Positions 16,196 through 27,355 of a DNA stretch of 64,000 nt are shown here, piece after piece (the first letter of the stretch is position 1; every line of letters starts with the position of its first letter). The translations under genes were made by a program, and so were the position numbers. Source of the DNA: Methanocorpusculum sp. (GTDB taxonomy: Archaea > Halobacteriota > Methanomicrobia > Methanomicrobiales > Methanocorpusculaceae); assembly GCF_030655665.1 (NCBI RefSeq), contig NZ_JAUSPQ010000010.1, positions 83,837 to 147,836 of the forward strand. Reading direction: 5' to 3'. Below the pieces are notes generated by a model, which saw only the letters and a program-made list of their open reading frames with translations, ran no database searches and was not told the DNA's origin.

Positions 16196-17926
16196 ATGAA
16201 ACCTGAAGTAAAAACCGAATCATTAACGAAATATCTGTTTAACGCACCAAAATGGGGATTATCATTAGCCATAATGATCCTGATCGGCCTCGCTATCGAC
16301 GGGGTCGTGTTCCTGTTTACCGGTGAGATACGCGGGGTCGGATTTGCCTTCTCGATTCCCGGCGTAGCTGCGCTGATCCTTACGAAGCCGCTCGTGAGCG
16401 CGACCGCACGGCAGGAGTTCACCTGGAACAGATCGGGTATGCTGGCACTTGCCTCTGAAATATTCATGCTTCTCTGGATGGTCACCGGCCTCTTTCTTGG
16501 GGCAGGATTTGCCTATGTCTTCGGCGTTGGATTCATTCTGGCGATCAGGCTGGTCGTTCTCGCCGCGGTCGCAGACTACCGGTTTGGGAGAATGTACGGA
16601 CCTGCCGCGATCCAGACATTCGCGGGGGCAATTGTGGGGGTCTGGTTCTTCGGTCCCGGATTCGTCATTCCGGTCGTCGTGTCGATCATAGTATTCTCGG
16701 TAGGGGTCATCGGATTTTTACTCCTGTTCGATCTGCCGATGAAACGGACGAGCGGGGTCGGGGCGATGCATTTCGTCAATGCCTTCCTTGCCCACCTGAC
16801 AAACGGATCGAACGATCTCGAGGAGTATTTCCATCACATCAGCGAGTATGTTTCCGTTCCAGAAACGACGTTCTTCTTCAGACGTGCAGACAAACCTGAT
16901 GTCTGGTTCGTCATCCCAAACCTGCACCCAGGTCCGATGGCTGAGATAGGGGGCAGTAACTTCCCCAAGATCCTGCACGACGATTTTGCAGAAGAAGCGA
17001 TGCTTCTCGTATCCCACGGATGCGCCAGTCATGATCTGAATCTCATCTCCAATAGAGAAACGAAGAGTATCACGAAAGCGATCCGGGAAAGTCTGGATTC
17101 GGTCATATATACCGACTATGCAAGCCGCCCTATCAGGACGCGCTTCGGCACGGTCTCGATTCTCTCCCAGAGATTCGGCGACTCCCTTTTGATGATCACC
17201 ACCCGATCCCCCGAGATGACGGAGGACATGGACTACTCGATCGGCAGGATCGTGATGGGAGAGAGTAAAGGGAGATACAAAAATATCGGATTTGTTGACG
17301 CCCACAACTGTATGACGGCGGTCACGAACATCATCTACCCCTCGACCAAAACCGGCAACGAGTTCATCTCCGGAGCGGATGATGCGATGAACAGGATGCT
17401 TGATGCCGAAATGCTGCCTTTCTCTGTCGGCGCGGCACAGGTCATCCCGCCTTTCAGCAGAGGCGAAGGGTTCGCCGACATGGGGATCATCGCGATGGTC
17501 ACCGAGGTCGCCGGCATAAAAACGGCGTATGTGCTGTTTGACGGCAACAATGTTCACCTTGGTGTCAGAGAGATCCTCCGAAACGCTGTTCTGGGACTTG
17601 GGCTGGATGAGGTCGAGATCATGACAACCGATTCGCATGTGGTGAACTCGATCTCAGGCAGAAATCCGATCGGCGATGCAGTCTCGCCAGGCGAGATCAT
17701 CCCGTATGTTTCGGAAGCGGTCTTAAAAGCGGTCGAGGATCTTGCTCCGGCATCAGGCGGAGCGGCTACCAACATATGTGAGGAGGTCGAGGTGTTCGGC
17801 CCTTCACGAATCGTTCAGCTGACCTCGACCGTGAACGCCATCGTCACGAACCTGCTTCCTCTCGCAACACTTCTGATGGCTACGGCATTTCTGCTGATCC
17901 TGGTCGTCTGTATGATCGTATTGTAA
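16196..17926 (+). CDS. DUF2070 family membrane protein
   Basis: A 576-residue archaeal DUF2070 protein. The N-terminal third holds six or seven hydrophobic segments (about residues 20-190), followed by a large soluble domain (about 200-545) and a final membrane helix (about 550-575). The soluble part has histidine- and acid-rich conserved blocks (PNLHPGPMAEIGGSNFP, LVSHGCASHDLN, NIGFVDAHNC), which look like a metal-dependent hydrolase site, although no activity is established. I use the ATG at 16196, one nt after dph6 ends; the upstream in-frame ATG overlaps dph6 by 40 nt and lacks family support. Confidence 0.88.
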   Translation: MKPEVKTESLTKYLFNAPKWGLSLAIMILIGLAIDGVVFLFTGEIRGVGFAFSIPGVAALILTKPLVSATARQEFTWNRSGMLALASEIFMLLWMVTGLFLGAGFAYVFGVGFILAIRLVVLAAVADYRFGRMYGPAAIQTFAGAIVGVWFFGPGFVIPVVVSIIVFSVGVIGFLLLFDLPMKRTSGVGAMHFVNAFLAHLTNGSNDLEEYFHHISEYVSVPETTFFFRRADKPDVWFVIPNLHPGPMAEIGGSNFPKILHDDFAEEAMLLVSHGCASHDLNLISNRETKSITKAIRESLDSVIYTDYASRPIRTRFGTVSILSQRFGDSLLMITTRSPEMTEDMDYSIGRIVMGESKGRYKNIGFVDAHNCMTAVTNIIYPSTKTGNEFISGADDAMNRMLDAEMLPFSVGAAQVIPPFSRGEGFADMGIIAMVTEVAGIKTAYVLFDGNNVHLGVREILRNAVLGLGLDEVEIMTTDSHVVNSISGRNPIGDAVSPGEIIPYVSEAVLKAVEDLAPASGGAATNICEEVEVFGPSRIVQLTSTVNAIVTNLLPLATLLMATAFLLILVVCMIVL

Positions 17927-17941
17927 ATTATCTAAAAAATA

Positions 17942-18169
17942 TTATTTTTCAACCTGTTCGACATCGATCGCACAGGTACTTCTTCTTATTCGCGGCATCG
18001 TCGCGAGTTTGTTTTCATATTTATCACAGGTGAATCCTGCTTTCGGCATAGGATCGGGAAGAACGACACCGAGTTTACAGGTGATACGGTAATTATAAAA
18101 ATCCCGATCCGTATCATAGGTGTATTCATGTGAATCCATATGCGGACATGTTAAACAAGGGACAACCAT
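17942..18169 (-). CDS. Small cysteine-rich protein (75 aa)
   Basis: Unrecognised 75-residue protein with a CxxC near the start (MVVPCLTCPHM) and more cysteines at about 28, 47 and 66, the pattern of a small zinc- or metal-binding protein. Charged and aromatic residues (YTYDTDRDFYNYR) alternate as in a beta sheet. Its ATG abuts the uvrC ATG exactly, in the palindrome CATATG (18167-18172), so the two genes diverge with no space between start codons. No Shine-Dalgarno is visible. It could also start at an internal ATG (18139). It converges with the DUF2070 gene, 15 nt away. Confidence 0.5.
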   Translation of the reverse strand: MVVPCLTCPHMDSHEYTYDTDRDFYNYRITCKLGVVLPDPMPKAGFTCDKYENKLATMPRIRRSTCAIDVEQVEK

Positions 18170-19771
18170 ATGATTAAAGATACATTCACCCCATACATTA
18201 ACCTGCCGAAAATGCCACCCTTTGACCTTGCCGACATTCCCCATTTGCCAGGCTGTTACCTGTATAAAGACGGGGACGGGACGATAATCTACGTCGGCAA
18301 AGCAAAAGATCTGCGAAAACGGGTCTCTTCCTACTTTCAGAAAAAGGACCATGACCCGAAAACAAAAAAGCTCGTGGCAGCGATCCGATCAGTCGAATAC
18401 ATCATCACAGCGACCGATGAAGAGGCATATCTTCTGGAAAATACCCTCATAAAACATCACCTCCCGAAATACAACATCGATCTCAAGGACGCAAAATCCT
18501 ACGCATACATCGAACTCACGAAAGAGCCGTATCCACGAATCAGCATCGCGAGAAATACCCGCGGCAGCGGGCAGTTTTTCGGGCCGTTCGTCTCGGCAAA
18601 GGAACGGGACCATGTGCTCTCGGTCGTGAAAAAAACCTTCAGACTCAGGTCCTGTAAAAATATGCCGAAGAACCGGCCTTGTCTCAGATATCATATAGGC
18701 AACTGCACCGGGCCATGCGGGGGGCATGTCTCAGTCGAAGAATACGCAAAACAGTGTTCATATACTGCAGATGTCCTGAAAGGCAGCACAAAGGAGATCA
18801 AAAATAAACTCGAAGAGGAGATGACCGGGTATGCGAGAGAGATGGAATTCGAAGCGGCCCTTCTCTGCCGGGATATGATCACCGCGGTCGAGAACCTTTC
18901 CTCACGACAGTATGTTACCCGGAAAACCGATCATGATGAGGATGTCATCGCCTACCGCGTGGCCGAAGGAACGGTATATCTGATGGTCTTCCATGTGTAC
19001 AAGGGAACGCTCGGCGGCAGGGACGAGTTCATCTTTGAGGGGACGGACGGATTTTTCGAGGAGTTCGTTGCGAGATATTACACCGAAAATCCTGCGCCGA
19101 AAGAGATCATCGTCGAAGAGGAACTTGACGAAGCACTCGCCGCGTATCTGGGAAATCTGGCAGGGTATATGGTGAAGATCACCGTGCCAAAGCAGGGAGC
19201 GAAGAAAAAACTCCTCGAACTTGCGGGAAAAAATATCGAGACGGTCCATTTCGGCGACGAACTGAAGGTCATGGAGCTGCAGGCGGCCCTTCATCTCAAG
19301 ACACCGCCAACCGTCATCGAATGTTTCGATATCTCCCATCTTTCAGGAACGGATACGGTAGCGTCCATGGTCCGGTTCGTATCCGGCAGACCTGATAAGA
19401 AAAACTACCGGCGGTTCAAAATCAAAACGGTCGACGGGATCGATGACTTCGCCTCGATGGCTGAAGTTGTCCGTCGGAGATACAGCCGCCTGATCGAAGA
19501 GGAAAAACCTCTGCCTGATCTGATCGTGATCGACGGAGGGAAAGGTCAGCTCTCGTCCGCGAAACGGATCCTCGATGAACTGGAGGCGAACGTCCCGCTC
19601 ATTTCCCTTGCAAAGGCGGAAGAAGAAGTATTCGTATCAGGGGTGCCGTTCCCGCTGCCGTTTGGAAAAAAGACGAAGGCAAACATGTACCTTCAGGAGA
19701 TACGGGACGAGGCACACAGGTTTGCGGTCACGTATAACAGGCTGCTTCGGAAAAAGCGGCTGGTAAAATAA
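18170..19771 (+). CDS. uvrC: Excinuclease ABC subunit C
   Basis: A 533-residue UvrC, the dual-incision nuclease of UvrABC repair. The N-terminal GIY-YIG domain shows LPGCYLYKDGDGTIIYVGKA (about 24-43) and RKRVSSYFQKK. A UVR coiled region (about 205-240) would contact UvrB. The RNase-H-like 5' nuclease domain has CFDISHLSG (about 385) and DLIVIDGGKGQLSSAKRIL (about 445-463). It ends around 533, shorter than typical bacterial UvrC (about 600), because the C-terminal helix-hairpin-helix is absent or reduced. An AAGGGA lies 8 nt before the ATG. It starts back to back with the small Cys-rich gene. Confidence 0.95.
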   Translation: MIKDTFTPYINLPKMPPFDLADIPHLPGCYLYKDGDGTIIYVGKAKDLRKRVSSYFQKKDHDPKTKKLVAAIRSVEYIITATDEEAYLLENTLIKHHLPKYNIDLKDAKSYAYIELTKEPYPRISIARNTRGSGQFFGPFVSAKERDHVLSVVKKTFRLRSCKNMPKNRPCLRYHIGNCTGPCGGHVSVEEYAKQCSYTADVLKGSTKEIKNKLEEEMTGYAREMEFEAALLCRDMITAVENLSSRQYVTRKTDHDEDVIAYRVAEGTVYLMVFHVYKGTLGGRDEFIFEGTDGFFEEFVARYYTENPAPKEIIVEEELDEALAAYLGNLAGYMVKITVPKQGAKKKLLELAGKNIETVHFGDELKVMELQAALHLKTPPTVIECFDISHLSGTDTVASMVRFVSGRPDKKNYRRFKIKTVDGIDDFASMAEVVRRRYSRLIEEEKPLPDLIVIDGGKGQLSSAKRILDELEANVPLISLAKAEEEVFVSGVPFPLPFGKKTKANMYLQEIRDEAHRFAVTYNRLLRKKRLVK

Positions 19772-19774
19772 TAT

Positions 19775-20452
19775 TCACGCCTTTTTTATCCAGGTCAGCA
19801 GGACACCGTCGTCGATCCGCTCGACGTTTTTCAGCGAGAGACGGGTGAACTCATCAGGGTCGGTGAACCCTTTCCCGTCAGCAAAGGTCGGAGCATCCTT
19901 GCCGCCGATTATCATTGCACCGATATATATGCGTATTTCGTCAAACAGCCCCCGGCTCATGATCGACCAGAGAAGGGTCGCTCCGCCTTCTACCATCAGC
20001 TGTTTGACCCCGAGTTTTGCGAGTTCTTCCAGCACAGTTTCCAGATCGACTGAATCCGCACCCGCAGAAATCACCGTGGCCTTTTCTTTCAGCGCGTCGC
20101 ATCTCTCCTTTGGGGCTTTTTCCGAGACGAAAATAACCACGCGGCCAAGTCCTTTTTTGAACATGTCCACGTCTGCAGGCATCCGTGCCATACTGTCGAT
20201 CACGACCCGCATGGGATGAGGATCTTTGCCGTTCGCTTTGCGCATACCGGCATACTCCTCGTTTTTGAGTCGGAGAGAGGGGTCGTCGGAGAGGACGGTC
20301 CCTATGCCTATCATTACCGCGTCGGATTCGGCACGGAGTATATCCACACGCAGGAAATCCTCTTGACCGGATATCTTGGTCTGCTTCCTTTCACTGGTGG
20401 CAAGTTTTCCGTCAGCACTCATTGCTGCATTAATAATTACATACGGACGCAT
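19775..20452 (-). CDS. Archaeal riboflavin-pathway reductase (RibD-like)
   Basis: A 225-residue reductase of the RibD C-terminal/dihydrofolate-reductase-like fold, matching the archaeal 2,5-diamino-6-ribosylamino-pyrimidinone 5'-phosphate reductase. It makes the ribitylamino intermediate for riboflavin and F420 precursors with NAD(P)H. Conserved blocks are PYVIINAAMSADGKLAT, ESDAVMIGIGTVLSDDPSLR and LMVEGGATLLWSIM. The deaminase domain found in bacterial RibD is absent, as is usual in archaea. It converges with uvrC (3-nt gap between stops). No close operon partner. Confidence 0.92.
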   Translation of the reverse strand: MRPYVIINAAMSADGKLATSERKQTKISGQEDFLRVDILRAESDAVMIGIGTVLSDDPSLRLKNEEYAGMRKANGKDPHPMRVVIDSMARMPADVDMFKKGLGRVVIFVSEKAPKERCDALKEKATVISAGADSVDLETVLEELAKLGVKQLMVEGGATLLWSIMSRGLFDEIRIYIGAMIIGGKDAPTFADGKGFTDPDEFTRLSLKNVERIDDGVLLTWIKKA

Positions 20453-20517
20453 ACAAATACCTTGGATATACGTAAACGTGGGTAGATCACAGAAAATACG
20501 AATGAATTAAAGAAATC

Positions 20518-20700
20518 TCAGACCTTCTTATAAACGTTTACACCAACACGAACCTCGGGGTGTTTTCGATCGATCGGTTTGTTTCCCATGCTGGAACCAA
20601 TGATGATCGTTTTGCCTGAGGATGAAGGTCCAACTTCCTGGGAAAGATCGACTGTAATTGTAAGAATATCTCCATCAACTGAGGTTTTCACATTTTTCAT
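20518..20700 (-). CDS. Conserved small protein (60 aa)
   Basis: A 60-residue beta-rich protein, MKNVKTSVDGDILTITVDLS at the start, then SSSGKTIIIGSSMGN and a VGVNVYKK end. The pattern resembles a family of small proteins widespread in archaea and bacteria, but I cannot name a function. The SSSGKT run looks like a P-loop fragment but is too short and lacks the preceding glycines, so ATP binding is unlikely. It stands between the riboflavin reductase and the divergent EF-Tu-like gene. The mixed charged and beta pattern and conserved-looking ends support real coding. Confidence 0.75.
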   Translation of the reverse strand: MKNVKTSVDGDILTITVDLSQEVGPSSSGKTIIIGSSMGNKPIDRKHPEVRVGVNVYKKV

Positions 20701-20836
20701 ATCTGTTAATGTGCATGATTACGTGATAAATGTTGCGGGGTTTTTCCAGAAAATTTTGCCAATTTACAGTGAGTGTACTGAGTGGGAAGAGGCAGCGGGA
20801 GGTAAAACCCATAAATATAATCATCCAAAAACACTA

Positions 20837-21814
20837 ATGAGTATAACCATGCCAAACTTAACCGTCGCCGTACTTGCCCCGAACGGATATGCCCGTGATC
20901 TCGGGAAAAAGGGAACCAGTACCGATATCACCTTCTACAATCTGAAAAAAGGTCACGATACCGTAACACTTTTGGAGCCGACCAGATATCCGGACAGACT
21001 CGCTCCGCTGTTCTATGTTGTTTCTATGTCTCATGAGGCGATCGTGGTGATCTCGGAGATCACACCGATGGTGGCCGAGTGGATCCTGATGCTTGATTGT
21101 GCTAATGTGAAGAGCGGCACGATCATTTTGAAGAATTATATCCAGCCGAATCAGATCGCTCCACTTATCAAAGGAACGGTGCTTGAGAACTATACGATCA
21201 TGGATGAGGATTTCATCGGACTTTCTGCCGAACTTCTTGAACGTGCAGCAAAGCAGCCTGATATCGAGCCGAAGGAGGGGGCGACGGGATCGGTCCCGAT
21301 CGACCACCACTTCAATGTGCGGGGTATTGGAACGGTGATCCTCGGATGCGTCGCGGATGGATGGATCAAAAAGCATGATAAGATGCGGGTCGAACCGCTG
21401 GGTAAGATCGCTCAGATCCGGTCGGTCCAAAAGCATGATGATGATTTTGCCTGGGCGTATGCGGGCGACCGTGTCGGCTGTGCCTTGAAAGATATCGATG
21501 CCGAGGAGCTGGACAGAGGGTTCGTTCTTACGACCGACCCGAAAGTGACCCACACGACGACGGTCACCGGCGACGCACGCCTGGTGAAGTACTGGCCGGG
21601 AGAGATCAAGGAGCAGATGGTCGTATCCATAGGACACTGGATGCAGTTTTTATCTGCACGGATCACGAAAGTGGAGAACGGATCGGATTGGCATGCCCCG
21701 AAGCTGACGCTCGAACTCGATACGCCGCTCGTGTATAAGCCGGGTGATTCGGCGGTCATTCATTACCTCGACGGGGGAAAGCTCCGTGTCGTCGGGACGA
21801 TCAGACTTCCCTGA
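20837..21814 (+). CDS. EF-Tu/SelB-like protein without GTPase P-loop
   Basis: About 325-residue protein related to translational GTPases (EF-Tu/EF-1A/SelB), known as a conserved paralog in methanogens. The N-terminal domain starts with TVAVLAPNGYARDLGKKGTS where a GTPase would have GHVDHGKT, so the P-loop is absent. The domain-2 beta barrel is clear: VDHHFNVRGIGTVILGCVADG (split here: PIDHHFNVRGIGTVILG then CVADGWIKKHDKM), then IRSVQKHDDDF and AGDRVGCALKD. Domain 3 follows to the end. TATA-like CATAAATATA at about 20810-20819 puts the transcript start near the ATG at 20837, so a leaderless mRNA is likely; ATG at 20849 is an alternative. Role unknown. Confidence 0.85.
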   Translation: MSITMPNLTVAVLAPNGYARDLGKKGTSTDITFYNLKKGHDTVTLLEPTRYPDRLAPLFYVVSMSHEAIVVISEITPMVAEWILMLDCANVKSGTIILKNYIQPNQIAPLIKGTVLENYTIMDEDFIGLSAELLERAAKQPDIEPKEGATGSVPIDHHFNVRGIGTVILGCVADGWIKKHDKMRVEPLGKIAQIRSVQKHDDDFAWAYAGDRVGCALKDIDAEELDRGFVLTTDPKVTHTTTVTGDARLVKYWPGEIKEQMVVSIGHWMQFLSARITKVENGSDWHAPKLTLELDTPLVYKPGDSAVIHYLDGGKLRVVGTIRLP

Positions 21815-22232
21815 TCATTCTTTTTTTCTTTTGATTTTTTTACGGGCTGTGCTGAATAGGGTGCGTCAATTGGAATCATGATAGTCAGTTTCAATGCTTA
21901 TTTTACTGGATGATTCTCTTTTAGCCCGTTATCATCCTGACTTTATTTATCCGAACATTAATCATACTTAAATTGAGAAGTATTTTGTATGAGCAAGATT
22001 GGGACACCCAATTATGGCAGGAGTATTGACGGGCACGCCCCATTCCAGCCGTTATTGGATTCTCATTATTAATGTATACTCATTTCATATTGTCTGTATT
22101 AGTGGGTACTGACAGAACAAATGCCCAATCTCCCCCGTTCATCAGCCCCTGTCCCCCTATCCATCCGCCTAATATCCCTCCGGCTCTTTTTTTATCCATC
22201 TATGTATCTATATACATATTTACACAAATCAA
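21815..22232. other. Noncoding region left of the inverted repeat
   Basis: No convincing gene. A T-rich run (about 21820-21842) after the EF-Tu-like stop may end its transcript. AT-rich, promoter-like stretches occur near 21940-21980. From about 22125 to 22200 the plus strand is notably C-rich and G-poor, in contrast to the G-rich stretch on the other side of the inverted repeat. Open frames here (for example 22072-22389) are low-complexity Pro/Ser/Tyr-rich translations and do not look like proteins. Confidence 0.6.
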
Positions 22233-22432
22233 AAAAAACGATACCCCGGAGAAAACTACGTCCGGACGTAAAGAGATTTGTGTTTATGTATATATATACA
22301 CAAAAGCGCTCTCTCTCTCTTCTGTACTAAAAAAAGTATATAGTATATATAAAAATAAAGTGATTGATGAGCACTTTTTCTTCCCGTAGTTACTTACGGA
22401 CGGACGTAGTCTCTGGGGGGTCATCGTTTTTT
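22233..22432. repeat. 32-nt inverted repeats around AT-rich core; candidate origin
   Basis: Two inverted arms, 22233-22264 and 22401-22432. Each reads CGGACGTAGT, 12 nt including a G run, then ATCGTTTTTT, with both 10-mers perfectly conserved at identical spacing (the left arm on the minus strand). Between them lie 136 nt with very AT-rich tracts (GTATATATATAC, AGTATATAGTATATATAAAA) and a CT repeat. The left arm extends into the palindrome TACGTCCGGACGTA (22257-22270), and another related palindrome CTGGACGTCCAG lies at about 22433-22444. C-rich DNA flanks the left and G-rich DNA the right. This geometry is that of archaeal origins (inverted ORB sites around an unwinding element), but no Orc1/Cdc6 gene is adjacent. 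Confidence 0.55.
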
Positions 22433-22817
22433 CTGGACGTCCAGGTTGTGGGTTTATATATGATGAGGGTGTTGGGAGGGAAATACGGCAGGAATGGGCG
22501 TATTTTTTGTTTGGGGTGTGGTTTTCGTGTGGAGGTGGGGGGTTTGGGGGTTGATAGGTGGGGGCCATACTAGGAGAGGATGGAGAGAATGAAGTTACAT
22601 TATTTTTCTAGAATTAGGACATCTCGTCACCAAGATGTTGGGTTTGTTCATTTTTTGAAACTCATCTCGCTCAGCGAGAACGCCTTTTTTGCGCACTTTT
22701 GAGGCAATATCGCACCGTTCAGTAATGGGTTTATATGGTTATGTCACCCATATTTTAATAATTGATCGAGAATTATATGATAATTATTACAAATAACAAC
22801 TTTTGGGTGTGGCATAA
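22433..22817. other. G-rich then AT-rich noncoding region
   Basis: The plus strand from about 22445 to 22570 is strongly G-rich (many GGG to GGGGGG runs). After 22590 it becomes AT-rich, with a short palindrome CTCGCT-CAG-AGCGAG-like element (about 22667-22682). TTTATATGG at about 22730 and AATTATATGATAATTATT at about 22770-22790 could be promoter elements for the accessory gene that starts at 22818. No reading frame here resembles a protein. Confidence 0.5.
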
Positions 22818-23750
22818 ATGAAGAATAAAAGGCAATGCCCATTAAAAGGAGTAATTCTGATTACTATCCTAGTTTGTGCCGTTACAATTTTTCTTACACT
22901 TTTGATCAACAAGATTATGATTGCCGAGAGTTTTTGGGAGGCACTGCGGGATATCAATACATATTACGCTTCACTTCTTTCTTTTATTGTCGCAGTTATT
23001 CTTGCGATTATTACTGGTTTTTACGCTGTGTCTGCTTATTCCCAGAAAAAAGCCTCGGAAAAATCAGTGGAGGTGATGACAAATCAGATTCAGTTAGATA
23101 AACAACCCTGTGTTTACCCAACTCTCCATTATGGCTCCTCTGGATCAGCTAAACGTAATAAAGACAGAGATTGGGCGCTTGAATTTCATGTACCTCTCAA
23201 AAATATTGGGGATTATACCGCATTGTCTGTACAAACATTAGGTTATTTAGAATTGCAGTATCTCCCAAATGCCCCAATATCATTACGGATGAGCGGCCCC
23301 TCGTGTATGACATCTTATGTTGCACTTGGAGAAGAGAGGGATAAGAAATCCGCAAAACTTACATTTGATTATTCGGCATTATCACAACTCTTAGAAGATA
23401 TGAAAGAATGTGCAGAACATTATCCAGAATATAAGTATGGGACGGGTGAATCCGAGAGATATGGGCCAAAACTTGTTATAAAGGTACTTTATAAGAATAT
23501 TTTAGGTGAAAATTTTGTTGGAATTGTTTCGAAAAGACTCAAAAGCCCTGTAAAACTAGCGAATGTCGATGGAGAGATAAAAGGAATTAATTTTGATTTG
23601 ACATCATTACAAGAAACTGATGATTTAAACCTTTTCTTTAATTACACCTCGGACAATACCTCAGAAACAGAATATCATCTTGCAACTAATGATGAAATAT
23701 ATGAGTTTATGTTTGAAATAACAGATGAAATGAAAAACAGTATTAAATGA
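22818..23750 (+). CDS. Unrecognised membrane-anchored protein, accessory gene
   Basis: A 310-residue protein I do not recognise. Two membrane helices occur near the N-terminus (about residues 9-30 and 48-72, GVILITILVCAVTIFLTLLI and SLLSFIVAVILAIITGFYAV), followed by a short coiled stretch (QKKASEKSVEVMTNQIQLDK) and a cytoplasmic or exported domain of about 210 residues with many aromatic and charged residues. The gene is much more AT-rich than the housekeeping neighbours, which suggests horizontal transfer. It is followed after 34 nt by the zinc-ribbon gene in the same direction, so they probably form a unit. Two-helix proteins of this layout are common in defence islands, but function is unknown. 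Confidence 0.7.
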   Translation: MKNKRQCPLKGVILITILVCAVTIFLTLLINKIMIAESFWEALRDINTYYASLLSFIVAVILAIITGFYAVSAYSQKKASEKSVEVMTNQIQLDKQPCVYPTLHYGSSGSAKRNKDRDWALEFHVPLKNIGDYTALSVQTLGYLELQYLPNAPISLRMSGPSCMTSYVALGEERDKKSAKLTFDYSALSQLLEDMKECAEHYPEYKYGTGESERYGPKLVIKVLYKNILGENFVGIVSKRLKSPVKLANVDGEIKGINFDLTSLQETDDLNLFFNYTSDNTSETEYHLATNDEIYEFMFEITDEMKNSIK

Positions 23751-23784
23751 AAAATGAATTTCAAATTAAGTATGAGGTAAAACT

Positions 23785-24147
23785 ATGAAATTATATGAAA
23801 CTATTCAAGATGCCTACAAATTAGCACAAACATATAATGATCCTGAATTATTAGGGAAATTAATGGATGTGCGAGGACAGATCCTTGACATTCAAGAAGA
23901 ACTTATGGACTTGCGTCAAGAAGTTGAAAATCTCAGGAAAATTCAAGCAATAGAATCGGATATTGAGCGTCATGATGAACCCTATATTACACTAAAAAGT
24001 GATGGGAACAAAATACTGCGTTGTGCAACATGCTGGGATCGTAAGCATGAACTCATACAATTACAAAAAACGCCACCTCAGTTTAATCACGTCATGGGAA
24101 CACACGAATGTCCGATCTGCAAAACAAAAGTGAACTACACCAAATAA
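23785..24147 (+). CDS. Coiled-coil protein with C-terminal zinc ribbon
   Basis: A 120-residue protein. An N-terminal helical and coiled-coil half (about 1-60, LLGKLMDVRGQILDIQEELM then DLRQEVENLRK) is followed by a C-terminal four-cysteine zinc ribbon, LRCATCWD (about 78-83) and HECPICKTK (about 109-115). This combination, including the CxxCWD motif, is seen in small proteins scattered over mobile and defence regions of bacteria and archaea; their function is not established. AT-rich composition matches the membrane-protein gene upstream and differs from uvrA downstream. A GAGG lies 5-10 nt before the ATG. Confidence 0.75.
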   Translation: MKLYETIQDAYKLAQTYNDPELLGKLMDVRGQILDIQEELMDLRQEVENLRKIQAIESDIERHDEPYITLKSDGNKILRCATCWDRKHELIQLQKTPPQFNHVMGTHECPICKTKVNYTK

Positions 24148-24181
24148 CCCGGAACATTCATACTAATTACCTCTATACAGG

Positions 24182-24395
24182 ATATCTCCACCGCGGGACG
24201 ATAGAAAAAAGAAGAATTTCCGTTCTTCCGCCCCTGTCCCCCTTTTCGTGAATTTTGTTGAGTTTTGTGATTTTTGGTGTTGGGGGACGGGGGAGGGCAC
24301 TACATCTTTCCCACCATTTTTCATTCTTTTTATTTTTGTGTTTTCGTGGACGTTTTCGTGAATTTCGTGTGATGGATTCGCTCAATCAATAAAAA
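24182..24395. repeat. Copy of the dispersed TTTTCGTG-rich repeat
   Basis: About 210 nt of a repeat that also occurs, more complete, at 30.99-31.60 kb (inverted) and 35.48-35.97 kb. It starts with CTCCACCGCGGGACG, then CCGCCCCTGTCCCCCTTTTC, several TTTTCGTG and AATTTCGTG units, and a GGTGTTGGGGGACGGGGGAG segment. The middle section with the GGAGCCGC and CGCGAATCGGCG blocks present in the other two copies is missing. It separates the AT-rich accessory pair from uvrA. Confidence 0.8.
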
Positions 24396-24465
24396 TCCCT
24401 TACACCAACACGAAGCACACCAAAAAAACTCCCGCCACCATTGTATACTTCGCATACCTGAGGGC

Positions 24466-24507
24466 GAGCCGGTCGGCTGGCTGTGGTCGTCGCCAACCGG
24501 CCCCAAA
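24466..24507 (-). terminator. Strong hairpin downstream of uvrA
   Basis: Arms GCCGGTCGGC (about 24469) and GCCAACCGGC (about 24494) pair with one mismatch around a 14-16-nt loop. Reading leftward it lies about 25 nt after the uvrA stop, and T-rich DNA follows further on, so it is a plausible 3' end structure. It could equally be a fragment of the hairpin-repeat family. Confidence 0.45.
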
Positions 24508-24530
24508 AAACGAAAAAAAACAGCTAATTC

Positions 24531-27326
<2,796 letters not shown>

Positions 27327-27355
27327 GCGGGGTACATGTTTGCGGCATGGGGTTA

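Noticed and set aside
16718..17638. 306-codon leftward frame opposite DUF2070
   Set aside because: Antisense shadow of a well-supported gene; no recognisable domain.
20518..20700. P-loop NTPase reading of the 60-residue protein (SSSGKT)
   Set aside because: The required GxxxxGK[ST] spacing and the rest of the fold are missing at this length.
22072..22389. Open frame of 105 codons within the origin-like region
   Set aside because: Its translation is low-complexity (Pro, Ser, Tyr and Lys runs) produced by C-rich and AT-rich tracts, and it crosses both the left inverted arm and the AT core.
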